A stretch of 23,767 nucleotides of DNA from a virus, in IMG/VR virus record IMGVR_UViG_3300030333_006262, positions 1-23,767 of that record; one strand, 5' to 3'. The notes below the pieces were generated by a model. The model had not been told where the DNA came from. It worked only from the letters and a program-made list of their open reading frames with translations, and made no database searches. Both the position numbers and the translations under genes were made by a program. This document shows, one piece after another, positions 1 to 7,497 of the stretch; position 1 is the first letter of the stretch, and the number at the start of each line of letters is the position of its first letter.

Positions 1-1
1 T

Positions 2-541
2 ACAACACCTGATTGTGGTGGTTGTATGAATATGTATATGCAAAATTATAATCCTGATGCTACATATGATAATGGAAGTTGTTATAGATTTGGATGTATG
101 AGTACATATGCAATAAATTATGATCCAATGGCAACACTACCTTGTATAGGTAGTTCTATCATTGGTGATGGTCTTAATGGTGGTTATCAAGGTGTATGTG
201 ATCCAATATTTGGAAATGAAATTCAAGGGAATTGGGATGGTGCCACCCCATATGTGTATGCTGGAGATCCAACAATAGGTATACCTTGTAACATGCCTCA
301 GATTTTTGATGATGAATGGGATGAAATAGAATTATCTTGTTGTCAGTTTCCACCACCTTATTATGAGTCTTCTGGAGGATCAGGTGGTCCGGGAGGTGGA
401 TCAAATACAGGTGATACAGGGCCGGGATGTTGTCCTCCTGGAGCATTTACTTATTCAAGTGGTATAGGTGGTTGTTATTGTTGTTCAGCACAGTATACAA
501 TTAGTGGTGTACAGTGGGGATCAACTTGTCAATATTATTAA
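2..541 (+). CDS. Cys-rich protein with NYDPxAT repeats (5' partial)
   Basis: The reading frame is open to the window edge. An ATG at 26 lies inside a repeat unit, because the codons before it (TTPDCGGC) continue the Cys/Gly pattern, so the true start is upstream and this is the C-terminal part of a longer protein. Two repeat units are visible, NYNPDATYDNGSC and then GCMSTYAINYDPMAT. These match the Cys-bounded, Asp/Asn-rich repeats common in surface or virion proteins of marine phages and bacteria. A Gly/Ser linker (SSGGSGGPGGGS) and a second Cys-rich tail with paired cysteines (GCCPPG, CYCCS) follow. I infer a secreted or virion-surface role, such as a fibre or decoration protein, with structure from disulphides or metal binding. 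It stops 21 nt before the glycosyltransferase gene. No enzymatic domain is seen. Confidence 0.6.
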   Translation, partial: TTPDCGGCMNMYMQNYNPDATYDNGSCYRFGCMSTYAINYDPMATLPCIGSSIIGDGLNGGYQGVCDPIFGNEIQGNWDGATPYVYAGDPTIGIPCNMPQIFDDEWDEIELSCCQFPPPYYESSGGSGGPGGGSNTGDTGPGCCPPGAFTYSSGIGGCYCCSAQYTISGVQWGSTCQYY

Positions 542-562
542 AAATAAATTAAAGAGGTTATA

Positions 563-1225
563 ATGAAAATAATATTTTGTGTTCCAGGTAAAACATTTTC
601 GAGATGGTTTTTATATGCTTGGACAAATTTAATTAAAGAATTAGAAAAGGTGGGTATAGAATGGGAATTGGCTGTAAGTTATTCAGCAATTGTTCATCAT
701 GCAAGAGATCAATTAGTTCAACAAATTTTTAAGAATAGAAAAGATTATAATTATATGATGTGGATAGATTCTGATATTTATTTTGAACCACATCAATTTT
801 TTAAACTTTTAGATCATAATGTAGATATAGTTTCTGGGCTTTATTTTAGAGAATTAGGTATTACTGATAGAAATAAAAAAAGATTTGCTTGTATAGTTAA
901 TGGTAAAGCTATAAATGAAATTGAATTGAATGAAATTAAACCTAGTTTACAACATCCTAAATTAAAAGAAGTAGATGGTAATGGTATGGGTTGGATGTTG
1001 GTTAAAAAAGGAGTTTTTGAAATTTTATATGAAAATGGAAAGTTCCCTTGGTTTTCTGAAAAATATTTATCCAAATTTGGTGTTTGGAGAGCTTTAATTG
1101 AAGATGGTGCATTTCAAGAAAATGCTAGAGATAATGGTTTTAAATCTTATGTTGATCCAACAATAATAGTTGGTCATGAAAAACCAATAGTTTTGCATGA
1201 AAAAACAGTAGATAATATAAGATAA
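563..1225 (+). CDS. GT-A-like glycosyltransferase
   Basis: A 220-aa protein starting at ATG 563, with an AAAGAGG ribosome binding site 8 nt upstream. The N-terminus MKIIFCVPGK is a beta strand of nucleotide-sugar-binding type. MMWIDSDIYF gives a DxD motif (Asp69-Ser-Asp71), the metal and nucleotide-sugar ligand of GT-A glycosyltransferases. It is preceded by SAIVHHARDQLV, seen in phage glycosyltransferase-like proteins. The later segment EDGAFQENARDNGFKSYVDP followed by a His (VGHE) resembles the acceptor-side ED and final His of this fold. It may glycosylate a virion protein or phage DNA; the acceptor cannot be read from sequence. It lies between the Cys-rich protein and the sheath stabiliser, so modification of a virion protein is plausible but inferred. 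The fold call is fairly sure, the substrate unknown. Confidence 0.68.
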   Translation: MKIIFCVPGKTFSRWFLYAWTNLIKELEKVGIEWELAVSYSAIVHHARDQLVQQIFKNRKDYNYMMWIDSDIYFEPHQFFKLLDHNVDIVSGLYFRELGITDRNKKRFACIVNGKAINEIELNEIKPSLQHPKLKEVDGNGMGWMLVKKGVFEILYENGKFPWFSEKYLSKFGVWRALIEDGAFQENARDNGFKSYVDPTIIVGHEKPIVLHEKTVDNIR

Positions 1226-1235
1226 ATTAATTATT

Positions 1236-1250
1236 GGTTATATTTATACA
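1236..1250 (+). promoter_or_regulatory. TATTTATA element upstream of gp15 (relaxed copy)
   Basis: GGTTATATTTATACA contains the octamer TATTTATA (1241-1248), shared with five other intergenic regions. Here it is followed by CATAGG instead of TATGA, and it ends 14 nt before the gp15-like ATG. If it is a -10-type element the leader would be very short, with the AGGAG site almost at the 5' end. Confidence 0.4.
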
Positions 1251-1262
1251 TAGGAGAAAATT

Positions 1263-2177
1263 ATGGCTATTAAACCAATTACAGATAAAACATTAATCGA
1301 TACTACAACTGTGAGTAGAGAACAACAAATATCTCAAAGAGAAGCAAATACTCGTGGTGGAAATGAATCTCAAACAATCGTTCCAGGTTATGATTTAAGT
1401 CAACAATATTCTATAACTTTAAAGGATATAGATACTTCTATAATGTCATATATTAAAGATGTAATTAGACCTACAGTTCAAGAAGCAAATGAACAGATTA
1501 AAGTTACTGTAATGTATGGTAACGAAGAAAGATGGAAATCAGTTCGTAAAAGAGGAGTAATGAGGGATAAAAATGGTGCTCTTATTTTACCTTTAATTAT
1601 GTTAAAAAGAACTGCTGTTGAAAAGAGTGATTTAATACCAGGTTATGAACATGATATTAGAAGAAAATATACAGAGATAGTCAGAAAAAGTGGTTGGTCT
1701 AAAAAGAATAGATATTCACGATTTTCTATTCAAACTGATGAACATCCAGTATATGAAAGTTTAGTTACAACAATACCAAATTTTGTTAATATTACTTATG
1801 AATTTGTATTATGGACAAATTTTATAGAACAAATGAATCCATTAGTGGAAACATTTATGGATTATGATAAAACATATTGGGGTAATAAAACTACATATAG
1901 ATTTATTTCAAATATTGATTCAGTTAGTGATGCTTCAGAAATGAATCAAGATGGTGAAAGATTTATAAAATCAACATTCAGTTTAACATCACAAGCTTAC
2001 TTATTACCAGAAGAAACAAATTCTATTGTTATGGGTAAAATGACACAAGTTCAGAAAAGACTTACTCCTAGAAAAGTTGTTTTTGGTTATGAGGGTGATG
2101 CTACAAATCATCAAATAAAACATGGTGGAAAAACTACAGATTCAAATGATGATACAAGGGTAAAAAGGGTAAAATAA
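1263..2177 (+). CDS. 15: T4 gp15-like tail sheath stabiliser / tail completion protein
   Basis: A 304-aa protein; ATG 1263 follows AGGAGA. In T4, gp15 caps the contractile tail and joins sheath and tube to the neck. Two regions match the family. The first is residues 80-117, a beta strand then YGNEERW, RGVMRDKNG and LILPLIMLKRT, typical of marine T4-like gp15. The second is residues 172-250, PNFVNITYEFVLWTNFIEQM and a segment ending FSLTSQAYLLPE, which parallels the T4 gp15 segment around IYELSIFTRYEDDMFQIVEQ and its WSLTFEVNGWMYPP end. The N-terminal 50 residues and C-terminal 45 residues are polar and probably flexible. Its place just before the sheath genes fits T4 order, although genes 16 and 17 are absent between them. 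No membrane segment or signal peptide is seen. Confidence 0.75.
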   Translation: MAIKPITDKTLIDTTTVSREQQISQREANTRGGNESQTIVPGYDLSQQYSITLKDIDTSIMSYIKDVIRPTVQEANEQIKVTVMYGNEERWKSVRKRGVMRDKNGALILPLIMLKRTAVEKSDLIPGYEHDIRRKYTEIVRKSGWSKKNRYSRFSIQTDEHPVYESLVTTIPNFVNITYEFVLWTNFIEQMNPLVETFMDYDKTYWGNKTTYRFISNIDSVSDASEMNQDGERFIKSTFSLTSQAYLLPEETNSIVMGKMTQVQKRLTPRKVVFGYEGDATNHQIKHGGKTTDSNDDTRVKRVK

Positions 2178-2211
2178 TCACCTAAAAAATAAATTTATTT
2201 TTTTTAATTTA

Positions 2212-2229
2212 AATATATATTTATATATA
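2212..2229 (+). promoter_or_regulatory. TATTTATA element upstream of the 99-aa gene (relaxed copy)
   Basis: The octamer TATTTATA lies at 2218-2225 inside AATATATATTTATATATA, 29 nt before the ATG at 2255. It matches the strict copies over 12 bases but has AGTT where they have GAAT/GACT. The surroundings are very AT-rich, so chance is a larger concern here than for the strict copies. Confidence 0.4.
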
Positions 2230-2254
2230 GTTAATTAACAAATGGAGGTTATAA

Positions 2255-2554
2255 ATGTCAGAAGAAGTAAAATTCACAGAAAATGAATTAAAAAAAGTTA
2301 CAGACTTACAAGGAACTTATTTAAATCTACAAAGTGCTCTTGGACAAATTTCAATTGGAAGAATACGATTGGAACAACAAATGCAAGATTATGATGATGC
2401 TGAGGGTAAAGTGAGAGAAAGATTCGCTGAAACTCAAAAAGATGAAAGAGATTTTATAAGTGAAATAAATAAAAAATATGGTGATGGAAATTTAGATATT
2501 AATACTGGGGTATTCACACCAAAACCTGCTGAAGAAAAAACAGAAAATAAATAA
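2255..2554 (+). CDS. Small coiled-coil protein of unknown function
   Basis: A 99-aa charged protein starting at ATG 2255 after GGAGGT. Residues 5-75 are predicted by eye to be helical, with heptad-like spacing of L, I and A (LKKVTDLQGTYLNLQSALG, then IRLEQQMQ). This is followed by the segment EINKKYGDGNLDINTGVFTP and a polar tail. The pattern of a long helix hairpin ending in KYG.G.LDI.TG.F is familiar from small hypothetical proteins in marine T4-like phage structural clusters, but I know no function for it. Lying between the sheath stabiliser and the sheath, and carrying its own upstream TATTTATA element, it may be a late assembly factor. No catalytic motif is seen. Confidence 0.6.
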   Translation: MSEEVKFTENELKKVTDLQGTYLNLQSALGQISIGRIRLEQQMQDYDDAEGKVRERFAETQKDERDFISEINKKYGDGNLDINTGVFTPKPAEEKTENK

Positions 2555-2593
2555 AAAAATATAAATTAATTCTATCGTTTGGAGGTTTAGTTT

Positions 2594-2608
2594 AATATTT
2601 ATATATGA
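2594..2608 (+). promoter_or_regulatory. Late-type intergenic motif upstream of sheath 1 (strict copy)
   Basis: AATATTTATATATGA, with core TATTTATA at 2596-2603, lies 69 nt before the sheath ATG at 2673. It is one of four near-identical 15-mers in the window, all intergenic and all in the structural half. The 118-nt gap from 2555 to 2672 holds no other gene. Confidence 0.55.
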
Positions 2609-2672
2609 ATTTGTGTATGCGCTAACTACGTTACAATTTTGATATAATTTTTATATAAATAGGAGACCCCAA

Positions 2673-4544
2673 ATGGCAGAAAAAATAGTATCCCCCGGAG
2701 TATTTACAAAAGAAATAGACGCTTCCTTTTTACCAGCAGCAGTTGGTGATATTGGAGCAGCAATCATAGGTCCAACAGTAAAAGGACCAGCTATGGTGCC
2801 AACCGTAGTAACATCTTATGCAGAATTTAAAACAAAATTTGGAGACACTGTTAAAAGTGGTTCAAATTATTATACATATTTAACATCCACAACTGCTGAA
2901 CAATATTTAAAACATTCAGGAAGATTAACAGTTGTTAGGGTACTTGATGGAACTTTTAGTGGTGCTAGTTCATTAGTTGTAACTGGTTCTGGTGGAACTG
3001 CTGGATATACAGGTAGTGCAGCAGCAAATTTAGCCGAAAATTCAGGAAATACTTCTTTTAAATTAAATACTATTGCACATGGTGCTAATATGAATAATGC
3101 AGCTGAACATGATGCAACTCATATGACAAATAATACAGGTTCAAATTGTATTATTATTAGTGGTTCATCTGATAACATTAGATGGGAAGTAACATCAACA
3201 AATGTATCTAAAGGTACATTTACTTTATTGATTAGAAGAGGTGATGATACTTACAAAAGAAAACAAATTTTAGAAACATGGAATAATTTATCATTAGATC
3301 CAAATCAAAATAATTACATTGGTAAAATGATTGGAGATTCATACGCTGATATACAAGGAACAGGTACAACTGATCCATATATTAAATATACAGGTAAATA
3401 TCCAACAAAATCAAAATATGTTTATGTATCAGATATTAATGATACAGTGGACTATCTTGATGAAAATGGTAATGTTAGGGTAGGAAGTGCTTCATCTTCT
3501 CTTCCAGGTATTGGTAGTGGTTCATATCACGGAACATTTATTGGTGGTAGTAATGGTGAAGCTGGATTTGATTCAGTAGGTAAACCAAGTGGAGATTATA
3601 CTAGTGCTGCTTATGATTTTTATGATAAAATAGGAACAACTAATTCACAAGGATTTAGATTAGATGGAAACGCTTCTAGAGGTGGAAGTGCTTATACAGA
3701 AGCTCTTGATTTATTATCAAATGCTGATGAATATGATATTAATCTTATATTAATGCCTGGTATCATTGATGATTTAGGAAATGATCATACATCTATTATA
3801 ACAAAAGCTGTTGATGTTTGTGAAAAAAGAGGTGATTCTTTCTTGGTTTATGATACTGTTAAGTATAGTGAACAAACAATATCAAATGTAACAGATAAAG
3901 CTGCTACAAGAGATTCGAATTACGCTGCTACATATTGGCCTTGGGTTCAAATAAGTGAAAATCAATTAGGTAGATATTGTTGGGTGCCACCATCAGTAGT
4001 ATTAGCTGGTATTTATGCATTTAATGATAAGATAGCTGCTCCGTGGTTCGCTCCTGCTGGTTTAAATAGAGGAGGATTGGATACAGTAGTTCAAGCATCT
4101 AGAAAATTAACTCATGCTAATAGAGATGATTTATACGAATCAAATGTTAACCCAATCGCTACATTCCCTGGACAAGGGGTTTGTGTATGGGGTCAAAAAA
4201 CATTACAGAAAAAATCATCAGCTCTTGATAGAGTAAATGTAAGAAGATTAATGATTAAAGTTAAGAAGTTTATTTCAGCTTCTTCAAGATTCCTTGTATT
4301 TGAACAAAATACTGCTCAAACAAGAGAAAGATTCTTGAATATAGCAAACCCATTTTTAGAGCAAGTTCAATCACAGAGTGGATTAAATGCATTTAAAGTT
4401 GTAATGGATGAAACAAATAATACACCTGACGTTGTAGATAGAAATATTCTTTATGGGCAATTGTTTTTACAACCAACGAGAACTGCTGAGTTTATTGTGT
4501 TAGATTTCACAGTACAACCTACAGGTGCAGCATTTCCAGAATAA
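2673..4544 (+). CDS. 18: Tail sheath protein, copy 1 (T4 gp18-like)
   Basis: A 623-aa protein starting at ATG 2673 after AGGAGA. T4 gp18 is 659 aa. It polymerises around the tube and contracts to drive the tube through the envelope. The N-terminus MAEKIVSPGVFTKEID is typical of contractile sheaths (SPGVYxxEID), with GPTVKGPAMVPTVV and FGDTVKSGSNYY next. The C-terminal domain carries ATYWPWVQISENQ, VPPSVVLAGIYAFNDK, PWFAPAGLNRGGL, GQGVCVWGQKTL and RVNVRRLMIKVKKFI, then FTVQPTGAAFPE at the end. These are the conserved inner-domain strands that bind the tube and neighbouring subunits. The middle (about residues 95-200) is the variable outer domain. It lies 14 nt upstream of a paralogous sheath gene. 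Confidence in the family is very high. Confidence 0.95.
   Translation: MAEKIVSPGVFTKEIDASFLPAAVGDIGAAIIGPTVKGPAMVPTVVTSYAEFKTKFGDTVKSGSNYYTYLTSTTAEQYLKHSGRLTVVRVLDGTFSGASSLVVTGSGGTAGYTGSAAANLAENSGNTSFKLNTIAHGANMNNAAEHDATHMTNNTGSNCIIISGSSDNIRWEVTSTNVSKGTFTLLIRRGDDTYKRKQILETWNNLSLDPNQNNYIGKMIGDSYADIQGTGTTDPYIKYTGKYPTKSKYVYVSDINDTVDYLDENGNVRVGSASSSLPGIGSGSYHGTFIGGSNGEAGFDSVGKPSGDYTSAAYDFYDKIGTTNSQGFRLDGNASRGGSAYTEALDLLSNADEYDINLILMPGIIDDLGNDHTSIITKAVDVCEKRGDSFLVYDTVKYSEQTISNVTDKAATRDSNYAATYWPWVQISENQLGRYCWVPPSVVLAGIYAFNDKIAAPWFAPAGLNRGGLDTVVQASRKLTHANRDDLYESNVNPIATFPGQGVCVWGQKTLQKKSSALDRVNVRRLMIKVKKFISASSRFLVFEQNTAQTRERFLNIANPFLEQVQSQSGLNAFKVVMDETNNTPDVVDRNILYGQLFLQPTRTAEFIVLDFTVQPTGAAFPE
3399..3473 (+). 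repeat. 75-bp perfect identity block, sheath copy 1
   Basis: This block is identical base for base to 5642-5716 in sheath copy 2, including all third positions, while the flanking DNA has diverged. Three further perfect blocks pair 3912-3951 with 6119-6158 (40 bp), 4296-4348 with 6503-6555 (53 bp), and 4491-4528 with 6698-6735 (38 bp). Confidence 0.9.
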
Positions 4545-4558
4545 ATAGGAGAATTTAA

Positions 4559-6751
4559 GTGGCAGAAAAAATAGTTTCACCGGGTGTTTTTACAAAAGAA
4601 ATAGATGCATCATTTTTACCAGCGGCGATTGGTGATATAGGTGCTGTAGTGATAGGACCTACTGTTAAAGGTCCAGCATTAGTTCCAACAGTTGTAAATT
4701 CATATTCGGAATATCAACAAAAATTTGGTGATACATTTAAAAGTGGTTCATCATATTATCAATATTTAACATCTACAACAGCAGAAAATTATTTAAGACA
4801 TGGTAGTAGACTTACAGTTGTTAGAGTTATGGGAGATGGTTATACAGGAGCTTCAGCCACTGTATCTGCTTCCATAGATCCATCTGTCGTTGGTGGTGGT
4901 GTTAAAGCTACTGGTAGTATAACATTTGCATCTAATGCATTATTAGGTTATTCAGCATCTATTGGTGGAGTAACATTTAATTTTACAAGTCGATCAATTG
5001 ATATAGGTTCAAATACAGCAACTAATTTATATGTTGTAACTGGATCTAATGTTACTAATACAGCAATTGCATTTAGAGATACTATTAATAATAGTGGTTC
5101 ATTACATAATTTGAGAATATCAGCTAGTAATGATTCTGGTAAAGTAGGAATTACTTCAAGTTTAGCTGGATATATGTCATCAGGTGAAAGTAATCCAGCA
5201 ACTGCTGGTGGTTCTAATATAGCTACTACATTAACTTTAGTAACATCATCTGTTGGTGGAGTGGAGGCTATGACAGTAAACCAAATGCAGGGTGGTCAAG
5301 ACTATAATGCAGGTGTATTTACAAATGCTTTCAAATTAAATACTATTGGTGATGGTACAATATTAAACAGTAATGGTACAATTGGAACAAATGATGTATT
5401 GTCAAATGGTACAAAAGATAATATAAGATGGGAAATTGGATCTTTTAATAAAAATAAAGGTACATTTACTCTTTTAATTAGAAGAGGTGATGACACCTTT
5501 AAGAGAAAACAAATTTTAGAAACATGGAATAATGTAAGTTTAGATCCAAACCAATCAAATTATATTGGTAAAGTTATTGGTACTCAATATGTTAGTATAG
5601 CTGGAACAGCTAATGATCCATATTTAACTTTTACTGGAGATTATCCAACAAAATCAAAATATGTTTATGTATCAGATATTAATGATACAGTGGACTATCT
5701 TGATGAAAATGGTAATATTAGAGATGCTAATCTTACAGCTTCATTACCAACTTTCCATAGTGGTTCAAATAGTGGTTCATTTGCTGGTGCATTTATGAAC
5801 GGTTCAGATGGAACTTTAACTCATCCATTAGCTCTTAATGAAAATATTGTGAATGCTAATACACAAGGATTTAATTTAGGTACACCTGCTGTTAAAGAAC
5901 AATATACAAAAGCACTTAATTTATTATCAAATAATGATGAATATGATTTTAATTTAATGTTATTACCTGGTATATTTAGAAATCTTTCTAATCATACATC
6001 GATTGTTACAAAAGCTATTGATGTTTGTGAAAAAAGAGGTGATGCATTTGTTGTCATTGATGGTGTTGATTATAGTGTAACCAGCGTATCAGACGCTACT
6101 GAACAAGCAAAAGCGATGGATTCGAATTACGCTGCTACATATTGGCCTTGGGTTCAAACATCAGATTCACAATTAGGTCAAAATGTATGGGTGCCACCAT
6201 CAGTAGTAATGGGTGGGATATTTGCTTTAAATGATAAATTGGCAGCTCCTTGGTTTGCTCCTGCTGGATTGAATCGTGGACAAATATCTAATGTTATTCA
6301 AGCGGCTAGAAAATTAACAGCAAGTAATAGAGATGATTTATATGAATCTAATGTTAATCCATTAGCTACATTCCCAGGTCAGGGAGTTGTTGTTTGGGGT
6401 CAAAAGACTCTACAGAAGAAATCTTCAGCATTGGATAGGGTTAATGTAAGACGACTATTAATCAAAGTTAAGAAATTTATCGCTGCTTCATCAAGATATT
6501 TAGTATTTGAACAAAATACTGCTCAAACAAGAGAAAGATTCTTGAATATAGCAAATCCATTCTTGGAACAAATTCAATCACAAAGTGGTTTGAATGCATT
6601 CAAAGTTGTTATGGATGAAACGAATAACACTCCAGATGTAGTTGACAGAAATATCCTTTATGGACAATTATTCTTACAACCTACAAAAACTGCTGAATTT
6701 ATTGTGTTAGATTTCACAGTACAACCTACAGGTGCTGCTTTTCCTGAATAA
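4559..6751 (+). CDS. 18: Tail sheath protein, copy 2, with inserted domain
   Basis: A 730-aa paralogue of the sheath just upstream, starting at GTG 4559 after AGGAGA. GTG is supported because the next residues (AEKIVSPGVFTKEID) match copy 1 exactly. The first ~95 and last ~200 residues are nearly the same as copy 1. The extra length lies mainly between residues ~100 and 245, a Gly/Ser/Thr-rich, beta-looking segment (ATGSITFASNALLGYSASIG, GVTFNFTSRS, AIAFRDTINNSG). This resembles the small beta domains often inserted in phage structural proteins, and probably faces outward. Both copies keep the C-terminal tube-facing strands, so both look functional. The weaker start codon suggests less protein than from copy 1. 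A terminator follows 24 nt after the stop. Confidence 0.93.
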   Translation: MAEKIVSPGVFTKEIDASFLPAAIGDIGAVVIGPTVKGPALVPTVVNSYSEYQQKFGDTFKSGSSYYQYLTSTTAENYLRHGSRLTVVRVMGDGYTGASATVSASIDPSVVGGGVKATGSITFASNALLGYSASIGGVTFNFTSRSIDIGSNTATNLYVVTGSNVTNTAIAFRDTINNSGSLHNLRISASNDSGKVGITSSLAGYMSSGESNPATAGGSNIATTLTLVTSSVGGVEAMTVNQMQGGQDYNAGVFTNAFKLNTIGDGTILNSNGTIGTNDVLSNGTKDNIRWEIGSFNKNKGTFTLLIRRGDDTFKRKQILETWNNVSLDPNQSNYIGKVIGTQYVSIAGTANDPYLTFTGDYPTKSKYVYVSDINDTVDYLDENGNIRDANLTASLPTFHSGSNSGSFAGAFMNGSDGTLTHPLALNENIVNANTQGFNLGTPAVKEQYTKALNLLSNNDEYDFNLMLLPGIFRNLSNHTSIVTKAIDVCEKRGDAFVVIDGVDYSVTSVSDATEQAKAMDSNYAATYWPWVQTSDSQLGQNVWVPPSVVMGGIFALNDKLAAPWFAPAGLNRGQISNVIQAARKLTASNRDDLYESNVNPLATFPGQGVVVWGQKTLQKKSSALDRVNVRRLLIKVKKFIAASSRYLVFEQNTAQTRERFLNIANPFLEQIQSQSGLNAFKVVMDETNNTPDVVDRNILYGQLFLQPTKTAEFIVLDFTVQPTGAAFPE
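5642..5716 (+). repeat. 75-bp perfect identity block, sheath copy 2
   Basis: Partner of the block at 3399-3473. It encodes the segment YPTKSKYVYVSDINDTVDYL and the residues just after it in both sheaths. The direct repeats are about 2.2 kb apart and could support recombination or gene conversion between the copies. Confidence 0.9.
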
Positions 6752-6775
6752 GAAATCGATAAAATAGTATAAATT

Positions 6776-6809
6776 AAGGGATTTATTTAAATATAAATCC
6801 CTTTTTTTT
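6776..6809 (+). terminator. Rho-independent terminator after the sheath genes
   Basis: The 5' arm AAGGGATTTAT (6776-6786), a 6-nt loop TTAAAT, and the 3' arm ATAAATCCCTT (6793-6803) form a perfect 11-bp stem, followed by a run of T. It lies 24 nt after the second sheath stop codon and just before the next late-type motif, so it closes the sheath transcript. Confidence 0.9.
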
Positions 6810-6818
6810 GTCTTTTTT

Positions 6819-6833
6819 AATATTTATATATGA
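6819..6833 (+). promoter_or_regulatory. Late-type intergenic motif upstream of tail tube (strict copy)
   Basis: AATATTTATATATGA, identical to the copy at 2594-2608, with its core at 6821-6828. It comes right after a terminator and 57 nt (core to ATG) before the tube gene. That is where a promoter for the highly expressed tube would be expected. Confidence 0.65.
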
Positions 6834-6885
6834 AAACTTATGTGTTTTGTAGTATGTAAAACACTTGAATATTAGGAGAAAAGAT

Positions 6886-7374
6886 ATGGCAACTTTGATT
6901 GATGCAAATCAGGCGATGTTTACACCATTTGAACCAAAACTGAAAAATCGTTTTGTGATGTCAATAGATGGTATTCCAGCGTATTTAATTAAAACAACGG
7001 GTAGACCTTCAATTTCATTTGAAGAAGTAGAACTTAATCATTTGAATGTAAAAAGATTTGTGAAAGGAAAAGCTACTTGGGAAACTATTGAAATGAGTTT
7101 ATATGATCCAGTTGTTCCTTCAGCTTCACAAGCAGTTATGGAATGGATAAGACTATCTCATGAATCAGTTACTGGTAGAGATGGTTATTCAGATTTCTAT
7201 AAGAAAGATGTTCTAATTAAAGTTTTAGGACCTGTTGGTGATGTAGTTGAACAATGGACATTAAAAGGAGCTTTTATTACAGCAGCTAATTTTAATGATT
7301 TAGATTTTAGTTCAAGTGATCCAGCTGAAATATCAGTAACATTAAGATATGATTACGCTATATTAGAATTCTAA
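6886..7374 (+). CDS. 19: Tail tube protein (T4 gp19-like)
   Basis: A 162-aa protein; T4 gp19 is 163 aa. It forms the stacked hexameric rings of the inner tail tube through which DNA passes. I place the start at ATG 6886. The frame can be extended to a TTG at 6865, but that would translate the AGGAGA binding site. The family pattern is clear: FEPKLKNRFVMSIDGIPAYL at the start, a TTGRPSISFEEVELNHL segment, then FVKGKATWETIEMSLYDPV and a final beta strand ISVTLRYDYAIL. These match the tube fold of a beta-barrel with a long hairpin. It forms a single-gene unit between two terminators, which suits a protein needed in many copies and differs from a simple read-through of the sheath transcript. Confidence 0.93.
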   Translation: MATLIDANQAMFTPFEPKLKNRFVMSIDGIPAYLIKTTGRPSISFEEVELNHLNVKRFVKGKATWETIEMSLYDPVVPSASQAVMEWIRLSHESVTGRDGYSDFYKKDVLIKVLGPVGDVVEQWTLKGAFITAANFNDLDFSSSDPAEISVTLRYDYAILEF

Positions 7375-7412
7375 AAAAGATTTAAACCACATAATCGTAT
7401 CACAACATTAAG

Positions 7413-7441
7413 ACCCTTAATAAAATATTGAGGGTTTTTTT
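7413..7441 (+). terminator. Rho-independent terminator after tail tube
   Basis: ACCCTTAAT (7413-7421), loop AAAAT, and ATTGAGGGT (7427-7435) form a 9-bp stem with one G-U pair, followed by TTTTTT. It ends the tube transcript before the next late-type motif. Confidence 0.85.
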
Positions 7442-7449
7442 GTTTTGTA

Positions 7450-7464
7450 TATATTTATATATGA
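7450..7464 (+). promoter_or_regulatory. Late-type intergenic motif upstream of endolysin (strict copy)
   Basis: TATATTTATATATGA, with core TATTTATA at 7452-7459, differs from the other strict copies at only the first base. It starts 8 nt after the tube terminator's T run and its core ends 38 nt before the endolysin ATG. Confidence 0.62.
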
Positions 7465-7497
7465 ATTGGTTATAAAACATACATAAAGAGGTTTTTA

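Noticed and set aside
26-28. ATG as the start of the first gene
   Set aside because: It lies within a Cys repeat unit, the frame is open to the window edge, and no ribosome binding site precedes it.
2654-2661. TATAAATA on the + strand, an exact T4 late promoter octamer
   Set aside because: It lies only 11 nt before the sheath start and runs into the AGGAGA ribosome binding site, so a transcript from it would lose that site. It is not repeated at the other late genes in this strand.
2673-6751. Sheath duplication as an assembly artefact
   Set aside because: The copies differ throughout, have different lengths and different start codons, and each has its own SD, so both are real genes.
6865-6885. 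TTG start for the tail tube protein
   Set aside because: It would translate the AGGAGA binding site as part of the protein; ATG 6886 gives the usual family length and N-terminus.
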